Source: an uncultured Alphaproteobacteria bacterium
GTDB lineage: Bacteria > Pseudomonadota > Alphaproteobacteria > CAAHEQ01 > UBA3637
Direction of reading: 5' to 3'
NCBI GenBank assembly: GCA_934203105.1
Contig: CAKPYQ010000016.1
Span: 1 to 24,216 of the forward strand
DNA length: 24,216 nucleotides
Under the pieces are notes generated by a model. The model did no database searches, was not told the DNA's origin, and saw only the letters and a list, made by a program, of their open reading frames with translations. Positions 1 to 6,380 of the stretch are shown one piece after another (the stretch's first letter is position 1; each line of letters begins with the position of its first letter). The translations under genes and the position numbers were made by a program.

Positions 1-75
1 CTTACCATGGTCTACGTGACCAATCGTCCCAATATTGCAATGGGGTTTGCTTCTTTCAAACTTTTCTTTTGCCAT
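1..75 (-). CDS. tuf: Elongation factor Tu, N-terminal 25 codons (runs off the window)
   Basis: The complement of positions 75 to 1 reads MAKEKFERSKPHCNIGTIGHVDHGK, the universally conserved start of EF-Tu, including the G1/P-loop element GHVDHGK that binds GTP. EF-Tu carries aminoacyl-tRNA to the ribosomal A site. Only the first 25 codons are inside the window. A purine-rich stretch (GAGAGAG) lies just upstream as a weak ribosome binding site. It sits downstream of tRNA-Tyr and tRNA-Gly on the same strand, as tufB does in E. coli, and appears to have its own promoter at 198-226, so it may be transcribed both alone and with the tRNAs. Confidence 0.95.
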   Translation of the reverse strand, partial: MAKEKFERSKPHCNIGTIGHVDHGK

Positions 76-197
76 TTTTCTCTCTCTTTTTGACTAAAAA
101 GTTAATCCTCATCCCCCACCACGGGGATAAATCTTATAAAGCTGTTTTGGCCGCTTTGTTCGCCGTTTTCGATAAAATCAAATCGAAAATTACTCAA

Positions 198-226
198 TTT
201 CTAACCGTTTTTTCGCCGATTGTCAA
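198..226 (-). promoter_or_regulatory. Sigma70-type promoter for tuf
   Basis: On the minus strand there is a perfect -35 TTGACA (221-226), a 17-bp spacer and a -10 TAGAAA (198-203). The predicted start near 191 gives a 5' leader of about 115 nt before the tuf start codon. A small hairpin, ATCCCC/GGGGAT (111-128 region), lies in that leader. Confidence 0.6.
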
Positions 227-298
227 GCACTTTTTTATAAATAAGGGAATATTTTATTTAAAACGGTACGCATTAGGGCAGACAGACGAAAAATGATT

Positions 299-397
299 AA
301 ATAAAGGCAAGCCTATTTAAGACACACGCGCGTTTTATTTTGTCGCAGAAATTTCGAAGTTAATTGATTAAAATGTGATGAAATGGAGCGGGTGAAG
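299..397. repeat. Direct repeat copy 1: duplicated 3' end of tRNA-Gly plus flank
   Basis: This ~99-bp stretch matches 588-686 with scattered mismatches. Its right end (384-397) is identical to the last 14 nt of the tRNA-Gly gene including the encoded CCA, after which the similarity stops. The copies are 289 bp apart. It is either a relic of a tandemly duplicated tRNA-Gly gene or an attachment-site-like scar. Confidence 0.75.
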
Positions 398-586
398 AAC
401 GCAGCACAACAAATCTGCCACAAAGGCTGATTTTTGTGATGATAGTCAATGAGACTTGGTTTGTTAAGGCCAAAAAGCCGCAAACAAACCTTAGTCGGAA
501 TTGGCCTCCCGAACCCGAAAAAATACTAAAACAAAAAGGAGAATAGCGATTTCGAAAGATTTTAAGCAAAGAACGAGAACTTCAAG

Positions 587-619
587 AAAAATAAAAGGCA
601 AGCGTATTAAGACATACGC
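587..619 (-). terminator. Probable terminator after the tRNA-Tyr/tRNA-Gly transcript
   Basis: On the minus strand a GCGTAT (loop GTCTTA) ATACGC stem is followed by TTGCC and then a run of T with one A. The T run is interrupted, so some readthrough into tuf is possible. Confidence 0.45.
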
Positions 620-686
620 GCGTTTTATTTTATCGCAGAAATTCGAAGTTATTTGATTAAAAGATAAAGAAATGGAGCGGGTGAAG
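588..686. repeat. Direct repeat copy 2: 3' end of intact tRNA-Gly plus flank
   Basis: This is the partner of the repeat at 299-397. It covers the final 14 nt of the intact tRNA-Gly gene and about 85 nt downstream of it, including the GCGTAT/ATACGC hairpin that probably ends the tRNA transcript. Confidence 0.75.
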
Positions 687-746
687 GGAGTCGAACCCTC
701 GTACTCAGCTTGGAAGGCTGCTGCACTACCGTTGTGCTACACCCGC
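673..746 (-). tRNA. tRNA-Gly (anticodon UCC)
   Basis: The complement folds as a complete cloverleaf. The acceptor stem is GCGGGTG/CACCCGC, the anticodon loop is CTTCCAA with anticodon TCC at 712-714, and the T arm is GAGGG-TTCGACT-CCCTT. The discriminator base is T and the 3' CCA is encoded. Length is 74 nt. It lies 37 nt downstream of tRNA-Tyr and is presumably cotranscribed with it. Confidence 0.97.
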
Positions 747-783
747 ACCTACAAAAAATGCTTCCGTTAAGAAGCACCATAAG

Positions 784-869
784 TGGTGGAAAGGGGTGGA
801 TTCGAACCACCGTACTCAAAAGAGGGCAGATTTACAGTCTGCTGCCATTAACCACTCGGCCACCTTTCC
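784..869 (-). tRNA. tRNA-Tyr (anticodon GUA)
   Basis: The complement gives a class II tRNA: acceptor GGAAAGG/CCTTTCC, anticodon loop with GTA (833-835), a long variable arm, T arm GGTGG-TTCGAAT-CCACC, discriminator A and encoded CCA. Length is 86 nt. It is the first gene of the tRNA-Tyr, tRNA-Gly, tuf series. Confidence 0.97.
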
Positions 870-904
870 ATATTCACGATATAATCCAAAACGGATCGGG
901 CTCT

Positions 905-933
905 AATATGCAAAAAAAAATTCATCTTGTCAA
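905..933 (-). promoter_or_regulatory. Sigma70-type promoter for the tRNA-Tyr/tRNA-Gly transcript
   Basis: Minus strand: -35 TTGACA (928-933), 17-bp spacer containing nine T, -10 CATATT (905-910). It is followed by a GC-rich stretch (GAGCCCGATCC) before the expected start near 898, as is common at stable-RNA promoters. The tRNA-Tyr 5' end is about 29 nt downstream. Confidence 0.65.
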
Positions 934-1009
934 GAACAAAAAAATAAGTTATAACGTTTTTAAACAGAAAAAATTATTAACACATTGAAAAACAAAGGAA
1001 AAATTTTTA

Positions 1010-1735
1010 ATGAAAAAAACTAAATCAAATGGGAACTTATGGATTTACGGGCATCACGCGGTTGTTGCAGCGCTGCAAAATCCGAATCGAGATAAATTAA
1101 TGTTGAAAATGACAAAAGAATCGGCTTTGCCCCGCGAAATCGTTGCAAATACACCGACTCAAATCGTTTCAAAGCAAGAGCTCGATTCGCTGGCAGGAGC
1201 CGGCGCCGTCCATCAAGGATTGGCTTTACAAGTCAAGCCTCTACAAAGCGAATCGTTGGACGAGGTCATCGACAAAGCCCCTGATCGCGCCGTTATTTTA
1301 ATATTGGATCAAGTGACTGACCCGCACAATATCGGCGCTATTTTGCGTTCAGCGGCCGCTTTTGATGCGATCGGAGTCGTCATTCCTGATGCGGGCGCTC
1401 CCGAAGAAAGCACAACATTAGCAAAATCCGCGTGCGGTGCATTGGAAACAATCCCGCTGATCAGAGTTACGAATCTGGTTCGCGCTATGCAACAATTAAA
1501 AGATGCCGGCTTTTGGTGCTTGGGATTAGACGGATACGCGAAAGAATATATCGGCGACAAAAAATTACCGCAAAGAACCGCTTTTGTATTAGGATCGGAA
1601 GGCGACGGAATGCGCCGCTTAACGGCCGAAAAGTGCGACTATACGATCAAATTGCCGATCAGCGATAAAATGGAAAGCTTAAACGTATCCAATGCCGCAG
1701 CCGTTGCATTATATGAATTTTATCGTCAAAAATAA
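1010..1735 (+). CDS. rlmB: 23S rRNA (guanosine-2'-O-)-methyltransferase RlmB, SpoU/TrmH family
   Basis: The 241-residue length and motif order fit RlmB, which uses S-adenosylmethionine to 2'-O-methylate a guanosine of 23S rRNA (G2251 in E. coli). The N-terminal substrate-binding part starts with WIYGHHAVVAAL (11-22). The SPOUT motifs follow: motif 1 LDQVTDPHNIGAILRSAAAF (99-118, with N107 and the catalytic-type R113), motif 2 VLGSEGDGMR (193-202), and motif 3 LPISDKMESLNVSNAAAVAL (215-234), which forms the knotted SAM site. An AAAGGA ribosome binding site lies about 10 nt before the ATG. It converges with the gene at 1738-2358, only 2 nt away. A tRNA-directed TrmH paralogue is the main alternative. 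Confidence 0.9.
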   Translation: MKKTKSNGNLWIYGHHAVVAALQNPNRDKLMLKMTKESALPREIVANTPTQIVSKQELDSLAGAGAVHQGLALQVKPLQSESLDEVIDKAPDRAVILILDQVTDPHNIGAILRSAAAFDAIGVVIPDAGAPEESTTLAKSACGALETIPLIRVTNLVRAMQQLKDAGFWCLGLDGYAKEYIGDKKLPQRTAFVLGSEGDGMRRLTAEKCDYTIKLPISDKMESLNVSNAAAVALYEFYRQK

Positions 1736-1737
1736 AG

Positions 1738-2358
1738 CTATCGCTGATGCCCCGAATTATTCATCAAAGCGATTGCTTTGATGATTTCGGCCCTTGTCGC
1801 GGTTGATGATCCCAACAGTTTTTTAACGTCTTGCTCTCTGAAATACATATCCAAAGAGTGTTTTAATACCGATCTTTTTTCCTTAACATATTTTTTGCGC
1901 GCTGCATAAGGAAATTCGTCCAACCCCATAATCGTTTTTTCCAAAAACAAACACTGACGAGCTGCTCTGCGCTCGACCACTTCCATCAAAGCGCCCTCTT
2001 CTTTTTCAACAAACTCATGCCACTGCGGCGAATTAAGCCCATAGCGACGTCGAAAATGGCGACGGACAAACAAACGCAGCAATTCTTCTCCATACGCTTG
2101 CAAATAATCCAACGTCATAATTTGATTTTTATTAACGGCTCGAATATAAGCTCCGACAAACGAGGGCGTTTTGGATACAAGGTTACGATTGGCATAGGCT
2201 TTCATCATTTTTAATTTCACGCGACGCAACGCAAAAAAATCCCCCCATGCCGAAAAAGGCAACGACAATAAGTATTTCCAATTCGATGCATGCCAGCGCA
2301 GTTTTGGCAAAACAGCACGCCCCAATTGGGTATGAAAACGTTCGGTTAATGAATCCAT
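1738..2358 (-). CDS. Hypothetical protein, 206 aa, basic and mostly helical
   Basis: I do not recognise the family. The start chosen is the ATG at 2358 (MDSLTERF...), because a GAGGTG ribosome binding site lies 3-5 nt upstream; an in-frame GTG two codons earlier would overlap that site. The protein is rich in Arg and Lys, with a cluster LLRLFVRRHFRRRYGL near residues 91-106. It has no signal peptide, no membrane span, and only one cysteine. Its own promoter at 2393-2421 drives it divergently from gap. It is probably cytoplasmic and nucleic-acid binding is conceivable from its charge, but that is a guess. Confidence 0.75.
   Translation of the reverse strand: MDSLTERFHTQLGRAVLPKLRWHASNWKYLLSLPFSAWGDFFALRRVKLKMMKAYANRNLVSKTPSFVGAYIRAVNKNQIMTLDYLQAYGEELLRLFVRRHFRRRYGLNSPQWHEFVEKEEGALMEVVERRAARQCLFLEKTIMGLDEFPYAARKKYVKEKRSVLKHSLDMYFREQDVKKLLGSSTATRAEIIKAIALMNNSGHQR
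1761..1784. terminator. Perfect 10-bp stem just past the rlmB stop
   Basis: TCATCAAAGC-GATT-GCTTTGATGA lies 26 nt downstream of the rlmB stop and inside the 3' end of the converging gene. There is no T run on either side, so it is more likely an mRNA 3'-end stem or a Rho-dependent end point than a classical intrinsic terminator. Confidence 0.3.
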
Positions 2359-2392
2359 TTTCACCTCACTTTTAATAATGCATTATGTTATT

Positions 2393-2421
2393 ATTATAGC
2401 CCATTTTAAGAAAAATTGCAA
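2393..2421 (-). promoter_or_regulatory. Sigma70-type promoter of the 206-aa gene
   Basis: Minus strand: -35 TTGCAA (2416-2421), 17-bp spacer, perfect -10 TATAAT (2393-2398). A 12-bp perfect palindrome ATAATGCATTAT (2375-2386) sits at the predicted start site and may be an operator. Confidence 0.65.
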
Positions 2422-2437
2422 AAAATTAATTTTACAC

Positions 2438-2466
2438 TAGCTTTTTTAAAAAAAACACGCTATAAA
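2438..2466 (+). promoter_or_regulatory. Possible promoter of gap
   Basis: -10 TATAAA (2461-2466) lies 17 bp after a weak -35 TAGCTT (2438-2443). It lies 48 bp before the gap start codon and is the best candidate in a very AT-rich spacer. Confidence 0.4.
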
Positions 2467-2513
2467 TAAGCTTGTATTGTTAAAAAGCCAATTTTTATAA
2501 AGGAGATTTTAAA

Positions 2514-3587
2514 ATGGCAGTTCGTGTAGCGATTAACGGTTTCGGTCGTATCGGCCGTTTGGTTTTTCAAGCAATTACGGAAAACGGTTTGCTGGGCAAA
2601 GATGTTGATGTAGTTGCGGTTGTTGATATGTCAACAGATGCAAAATACTTTGCATACCAATTAAAATACGATTCAACTCAAGGCAAAATGAAAGCGGATT
2701 TTGCAACAAAGAAATCCAGCCCTGAATTGGAAGAAGATGATGTTTTGGTTGTCAACGGCAATGAAATTCGTTGCTTGATGGCAAAAAAAGACTTGGCTGA
2801 AATGCCGTGGAAAGAATTGAACATTGACTATGTTATCGAATCGACAGGTTTGTTCACAGACTCGGAAAAAGCAAAAGGTCACTTAGCCGCCGGCGCAAAA
2901 CGCGTTATCATTTCCGCCCCCGGTAAAGGCAACGTAAAAACAATGGTTTTCGGCGTCAATGAAAACGAATTCAACCCTGAAACAGACGTGATTGTTTCGA
3001 ATGCATCTTGCACAACAAACTGCTTGGCTCCGATCGTTCACGTTTTGCAAAAAGAAGGCATCGGCGTTGAAAACGGTTTAATGACAACAATCCACGCTTA
3101 CACAGCAACACAAAAAACAGTTGACGGCCCGTCCAAAAAAGATTGGCGCGGTGGTCGTGCGGCTGCAATCAACATCATTCCGTCTTCGACTGGTGCTGCA
3201 AAAGCTGTGGGTGAAGTTTTGCCGTCCGTTAAAGGTAAATTGACAGGTATGTCTTTCCGTGTTCCGGTTGCTGACGTTTCCGTTGTTGATTTGACTTTCA
3301 ACGCCTCCCGCGATACCAGCATTGAAGAAATCGATGCTTTGATGAAAAAAGCGTCCGAAACATACTTAAAAGGTACTTTGGGTTATGTTGACGAAAACTT
3401 GGTTTCTTCTGACTTCTTGCACGATTCTCACGCTTCCATTTACGATTCTTTGGCAACAACAAAGAACAACTTGAAAGGTGAAAAACGTACATTCAAGATC
3501 GTTTCTTGGTATGATAACGAATGGGGCTATTCAAACGCTTTGGTTCGTATGTTGACCATGATGGCCAAAAAAGATAACTTGGTTTAA
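2514..3587 (+). CDS. gap: Glyceraldehyde-3-phosphate dehydrogenase, NAD-type, long form
   Basis: It oxidises glyceraldehyde-3-phosphate to 1,3-bisphosphoglycerate in glycolysis. Visible features are the Rossmann motif NGFGRIGR (8-15), Asp38 at the end of strand 2 (typical of NAD rather than NADP use), the catalytic SNASCTTNCLAP with Cys166, His194 in TTIHAYTATQ, the phosphate-site segment NIIPSSTGAAKAVG (220-233), and the C-terminal SWYDNEWGYS. At 357 residues it is longer than the ~330 of E. coli GapA. The extra residues (GLLGKDVDVV near 25-34 and a segment near 64-77) and the wording ARYFAYQ-like/YDS resemble the kinetoplastid glycosomal enzyme, as I recall it. AAAGGAG precedes the ATG. A strong terminator follows, so gap is largely monocistronic. 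Confidence 0.97.
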   Translation: MAVRVAINGFGRIGRLVFQAITENGLLGKDVDVVAVVDMSTDAKYFAYQLKYDSTQGKMKADFATKKSSPELEEDDVLVVNGNEIRCLMAKKDLAEMPWKELNIDYVIESTGLFTDSEKAKGHLAAGAKRVIISAPGKGNVKTMVFGVNENEFNPETDVIVSNASCTTNCLAPIVHVLQKEGIGVENGLMTTIHAYTATQKTVDGPSKKDWRGGRAAAINIIPSSTGAAKAVGEVLPSVKGKLTGMSFRVPVADVSVVDLTFNASRDTSIEEIDALMKKASETYLKGTLGYVDENLVSSDFLHDSHASIYDSLATTKNNLKGEKRTFKIVSWYDNEWGYSNALVRMLTMMAKKDNLV

Positions 3588-3597
3588 TCATCTGTGC

Positions 3598-3632
3598 AAA
3601 AAGTGCCTTGTTTTTTCAAGGCACTTTTTTTT
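3598..3632 (+). terminator. Intrinsic terminator of gap
   Basis: AAAAGTGCCTTG, a T6 loop, then CAAGGCAC followed by a run of nine T. It ends only 20 nt before the next start codon (3652), so the following lipoprotein gene would need readthrough from gap or a promoter I cannot see. Confidence 0.85.
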
Positions 3633-3651
3633 GAAATATTTAGAGGGGAAT

Positions 3652-4224
3652 ATGAAAAAAAACGTTTTACTTTTTATGATTGTATGTACATTGCTATCCG
3701 GTTGTATTTCACCCGAAGAACGAGCAGCGTCCAAAAACAGAATGAACAGCATTTTAAATCAACAATGCTCTGTCACTATGGGATTTAAACAAGGCACAAA
3801 AGATTATATGAATTGTCGTATGTTTTACGACGATGTGCTGCGCTATCAAGGCATAGATATCACTTATATGTCATTAACAAGGGTTGACCGTTTCCGCGTC
3901 AATTTGGAAGATTTGAACCAAACGTGTATGCAATACTTGGGCAATTTCAAACCGAAAGCCGGCGAAATTTGGGAATGCGTCCACAAAAAGGAAAAAGACA
4001 AAATCGACGAAGCAATCCGCAAACAACAATTAAAAGAACAAGAAGAAATGCAACAACGCGCGATTTCCAGCGCGCTAAAAGAAGCCAATGACGATGCCAG
4101 ATTGCAAGAGCGAATCGATGCAGAACGTAATCGTGTTGCGGCCGAAAAAGGCGTACGTCCAAGCGATGTGACTTGCAAAACTTATCATAAACGCAACGAT
4201 TATATTCAAGTAAAATGTAAATAA
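3652..4224 (+). CDS. Putative lipoprotein with coiled-coil C-terminal half
   Basis: The 190-residue protein starts at ATG 3652 (AGAGGGG ribosome binding site 4 nt upstream); an in-frame TTG seven codons earlier lies inside the gap terminator. The signal peptide MKKNVLLFMIVCTLLSGC ends in a lipobox LSGC with the lipid-bearing Cys18. The mature part has several further cysteines that could pair (around QQC, NCRMF, TCMQY, ECVHK, TCKTY, VKC). A charged helical segment rich in Glu, Lys, Gln and Arg (about 115-165) probably forms a coiled coil. Family not recognised. It is probably anchored in the outer or inner membrane facing the periplasm. Confidence 0.8.
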   Translation: MKKNVLLFMIVCTLLSGCISPEERAASKNRMNSILNQQCSVTMGFKQGTKDYMNCRMFYDDVLRYQGIDITYMSLTRVDRFRVNLEDLNQTCMQYLGNFKPKAGEIWECVHKKEKDKIDEAIRKQQLKEQEEMQQRAISSALKEANDDARLQERIDAERNRVAAEKGVRPSDVTCKTYHKRNDYIQVKCK

Positions 4225-4260
4225 TTTTATAAAAAAACTTGCCAAAAAGTTAATTTTGTG

Positions 4261-4302
4261 TTAACCTTCCTTTTATTCTTTATTAAAAAAAAGGAAGGTT
4301 AA
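4261..4302 (+). promoter_or_regulatory. Inverted repeat enclosing the ribosome binding site of the next lipoprotein gene
   Basis: The arms TTAACCTTCCTTTT (4261-4274) and AAAAGGAAGGTTAA (4289-4302) are perfectly complementary over 14 bp, with a 14-nt AT-rich loop. The right arm contains the AAGGAAGG Shine-Dalgarno sequence of the gene starting at 4305. In the RNA it would be closed in a hairpin. No T run follows, so it is not an intrinsic terminator. Confidence 0.7.
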
Positions 4303-4304
4303 TT

Positions 4305-4751
4305 ATGAAGAAGTTATTTTTATTATTGGCTGCGGCCTGCTTTTTATCGGCTTGCCAAAGCTCTAACCGCGAAGAAGAACAATTTGAACCGGCACCACAA
4401 ATGGAGCCGATGGAACAACAAATGGCTCAATGTCCGTCATGTGAACCGGCTGTCCCCTATTTTGAAGTCGTCACTCAATGTTCTGACTTTGCTGAAAAAA
4501 ATCTGGGCAATGGGGCTTTTACGCAATGCCGCGTTTGCACAAACAAAATTTATTCGAACGGTGTTGATGTAACCGCACAATTTATGAAAAACGGCGCCGA
4601 TTCGGGCAATGCAGGAAAAGCAATTCTGCGCCCGCGTTATTTCCATGCCGGGCAAACCCGTGGAACAAACGCGCCGCAAGCTATACAACAACAAAGAACG
4701 CCGGCCGATAATCAACCGGCAAAACCAATGCCTTGCAAAAAAATAAATTAA
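4305..4751 (+). CDS. Putative small lipoprotein, Pro/Gln-rich
   Basis: 148 residues. The signal peptide MKKLFLLLAAACFLSAC ends in the lipobox LSAC with Cys17. A Glu/Pro/Met/Gln linker (about 20-40) follows, then a small domain with cysteines in pairs (QCPSCEP near 42-46, TQCSDF, TQCRVCTNK), and a Gln/Pro-rich tail ending PMPCKKIN. Family not recognised. The AAGGAAGG ribosome binding site is buried in a perfect inverted repeat just upstream. The gene ends 10 nt before a strong terminator and lies between gap and pgk without an obvious glycolytic role. Confidence 0.8.
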   Translation: MKKLFLLLAAACFLSACQSSNREEEQFEPAPQMEPMEQQMAQCPSCEPAVPYFEVVTQCSDFAEKNLGNGAFTQCRVCTNKIYSNGVDVTAQFMKNGADSGNAGKAILRPRYFHAGQTRGTNAPQAIQQQRTPADNQPAKPMPCKKIN

Positions 4752-4759
4752 TTAAAATC

Positions 4760-4790
4760 AGCCTCCGCCAAAAAATGGAGGCTTTTTTTA
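4760..4790 (+). terminator. Intrinsic terminator after the small lipoprotein gene
   Basis: AGCCTCC, a 10-nt loop, GGAGGCT and seven T. Confidence 0.85.
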
Positions 4791-4810
4791 TAAAAAAAAC
4801 AAAAACAATC

Positions 4811-4839
4811 TTGCTTTTTGGGCAAAGTTATGATTAAAT
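4811..4839 (+). promoter_or_regulatory. Possible promoter of pgk
   Basis: TTGCTT (4811-4816), 17-bp spacer, TTAAAT (4834-4839). The match is only moderate, but a terminator upstream implies pgk needs its own promoter in this interval. Confidence 0.35.
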
Positions 4840-4886
4840 GACCCCATAAAAGAAAGTGTCATCAACTGAACAGAAAGGAAAAGAAA

Positions 4887-6083
4887 ATGGCAAATTTTAA
4901 TACGCTCGATGATTTGGGCGATATCAAAGGAAAAGTTGTTTTTATCCGTGCGGATTTAAACGTTCCGGCGAAGGAAGGCAAGGTAACAGATACGACTCGT
5001 ATTGATCGTTTTGCACCGACTTTGGTAACTTTGGCCGACAAAGGCGCAAAAGTCATCGTCACATCACACTTTGGCCGGCCTGACGGAGAAAAAAAGCCTG
5101 AATTTTCAATGGCTTTCATCGTTCCTGAATTGGAAAAAGCAACCGGCAAAAAGATCACATTCATCGATGATTGCATCGGCGAAAAAGTCGATCAAGCCAT
5201 TGCAAATATGAAAGACGGCGATGTTATTATGTTGGAAAACTTACGCTTTTACAAAGGCGAAGAAGAAAATGATCCTGAATTTTGCAAAACTTTGGCAAAA
5301 GGCATTGACATTTATGTCAACGATGCATTTTCAACGGCTCACCGCGCTCACGCGTCCACAGCCGGAATGGCTCAATATGTGCCGGTTCGCGTTGCGGGAC
5401 GCTTGATGCAAGCGGAATTGGAAGCGTTAAATAAAGCTTTGGATAATCCGGTACACCCCGTTGCTGCATTGGTTGGCGGTTCAAAAGTTTCCACAAAATT
5501 GGATTTGCTCGGCAACTTGGTCAAAAAAGTCGATTATTTGTTAATCGGCGGCGGTATGGCGCACACATTCTTGGCGGCAAAAGGTATTCCGATGGGTGAA
5601 GGATCTTTGGTTGAACCCGCGATGATTGATACAGCAAAGCAAATTTTGGCCAATGCCGGCAATTGCAAAATCATTTTGCCGACCGACTTGGTTTGGGCAA
5701 ATGAATTTGCCGAAGGGCAAGAAGCTCATGTTGCTGATGTAGATGCTTTGCCGGCGGGCAAGCCTTTGTTGGACATTGGCCCCAAATCAACCGCGTTGTT
5801 TATCGACACATTAAAAGAATGCAAAACATTGATTTGGAACGGCCCTGTTGGCGCTTTTGAAATTCCGCCGTTTAATACAGCCACAAATGAAATTGCTCAC
5901 GCGGTTGCCGATTTGACAAAAGAAGGCAAATTGACTTCCGTTGCCGGCGGTGGCGATACAGTCTCCGCGTTGAAAAAAGCAGGCGTTAAAAAGGATTTAA
6001 CGTATGTATCCGCGGCCGGTGGTGCTTTCTTGGAATGGATGGAAGGCAAAGAATTACCGGGTGTAAAAGTATTGGAAAAATAA
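4887..6083 (+). CDS. pgk: Phosphoglycerate kinase
   Basis: It transfers phosphate from 1,3-bisphosphoglycerate to ADP in the first ATP-yielding step of glycolysis. The 398-residue length is typical. Visible signatures are RADLNVP (21-27), TSHFGRP (59-65), MLENLRFYKGEE (115-126), AHRAHASTAG (151-160), GGSKVSTK (197-204), the nucleotide loop IWNGPVGAFE (316-325), the hinge/ATP-site SVAGGGDTVSALKKAG (351-366) and AAGGAFLEWMEGKELPG (376-392). A GAAAGGA site precedes the ATG. It lies 1.3 kb downstream of gap with two lipoprotein genes between, so the usual gap-pgk pairing is interrupted. An intrinsic terminator follows. Confidence 0.97.
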   Translation: MANFNTLDDLGDIKGKVVFIRADLNVPAKEGKVTDTTRIDRFAPTLVTLADKGAKVIVTSHFGRPDGEKKPEFSMAFIVPELEKATGKKITFIDDCIGEKVDQAIANMKDGDVIMLENLRFYKGEEENDPEFCKTLAKGIDIYVNDAFSTAHRAHASTAGMAQYVPVRVAGRLMQAELEALNKALDNPVHPVAALVGGSKVSTKLDLLGNLVKKVDYLLIGGGMAHTFLAAKGIPMGEGSLVEPAMIDTAKQILANAGNCKIILPTDLVWANEFAEGQEAHVADVDALPAGKPLLDIGPKSTALFIDTLKECKTLIWNGPVGAFEIPPFNTATNEIAHAVADLTKEGKLTSVAGGGDTVSALKKAGVKKDLTYVSAAGGAFLEWMEGKELPGVKVLEK

Positions 6084-6103
6084 TTTTTTCGGTATAAAAA
6101 ATT

Positions 6104-6135
6104 AAGCCTCTGATTTATATCAGGGGCTTTTTTTA
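6104..6135 (+). terminator. Intrinsic terminator of pgk
   Basis: AAGCCTCTGA/TCAGGGGCTT stem followed by a T run. It overlaps the end of the GNAT remnant on the other strand. Confidence 0.8.
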
Positions 6136-6288
6136 TAAAGAGCGCAAATTTTCCGTATCATTTTCGATCACTATGCGATTAAAATCAAGCTTAAACAGGA
6201 CATTTTCTAATGTTTGAACGGCCTCTTGCAAATACCCGAAACCAACCGCACTATTCGTTAACCAATAACCGATATTTGCCGTTTTTTA
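6133..6288 (-). pseudogene. Remnant of a GNAT (RimJ/RimL-type) N-acetyltransferase
   Basis: The complement of 6285-6133 reads KTANIGYWLTNSAVGFGY, continues LQEAVQTLENVLFKLDFN, then RIVIENDTENLRSL and a stop. This matches the pattern of the acetyl-CoA-binding part of RimJ/RimL acetyltransferases: GYWL, then G.GY..EAV, then L.f.l..nRi.i....eN..S. A stop codon precedes KTANIG in the same frame and the C-terminal third of the fold is missing, so only about 51 codons of a ~180-residue enzyme remain. It is a decayed gene between pgk and thrS. Confidence 0.65.
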
Positions 6289-6323
6289 CCTTTAACATTA
6301 TAATTCCATTTTATGTTTTGTCC

Positions 6324-6361
6324 AAAAAAAAGCTCCTTTAAAAAATATTAAAAGAGCTTTT
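6324..6361 (-). terminator. Intrinsic terminator of thrS
   Basis: On the minus strand AAAGCTCTTTTAA, an AT loop and TTAAAGGAGCTT are followed by eight T. It begins 20 nt past the thrS stop. Confidence 0.85.
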
Positions 6362-6380
6362 GATTAAACAATTTGGCAAC

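Larger units (their letters stand above)
76..672. other. Spacer between tRNA-Gly and tuf
   Basis: No convincing gene is seen on either strand. The spacer holds the tuf promoter and leader (76-226), two copies of a 99-bp direct repeat (299-397 and 588-686), and between them an inverted repeat GGTTTGTT/AACAAACC (458-490) with an inner GGC/GCC stem. Open frames here have no recognisable protein features. In E. coli a tRNA-Thr gene lies at the equivalent position; I looked for one here and did not find it. Confidence 0.6.

Noticed and set aside
458..490. Inverted repeat GGTTTGTT/AACAAACC as a terminator
   Set aside because: No T run follows on either strand; kept only as a note in the spacer description.
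360..569. 69-codon minus-strand frame between the two tRNA-Gly 3' repeats
   Set aside because: No ribosome binding site, no recognisable domain, and it runs into the repeat containing the tRNA fragment.
710..988. Open frame on the plus strand with GWIRTTVLKRGQIYSLLPLTTRPPF
   Set aside because: This is the antisense translation of the tRNA-Tyr and tRNA-Gly genes, a well-known annotation artefact.
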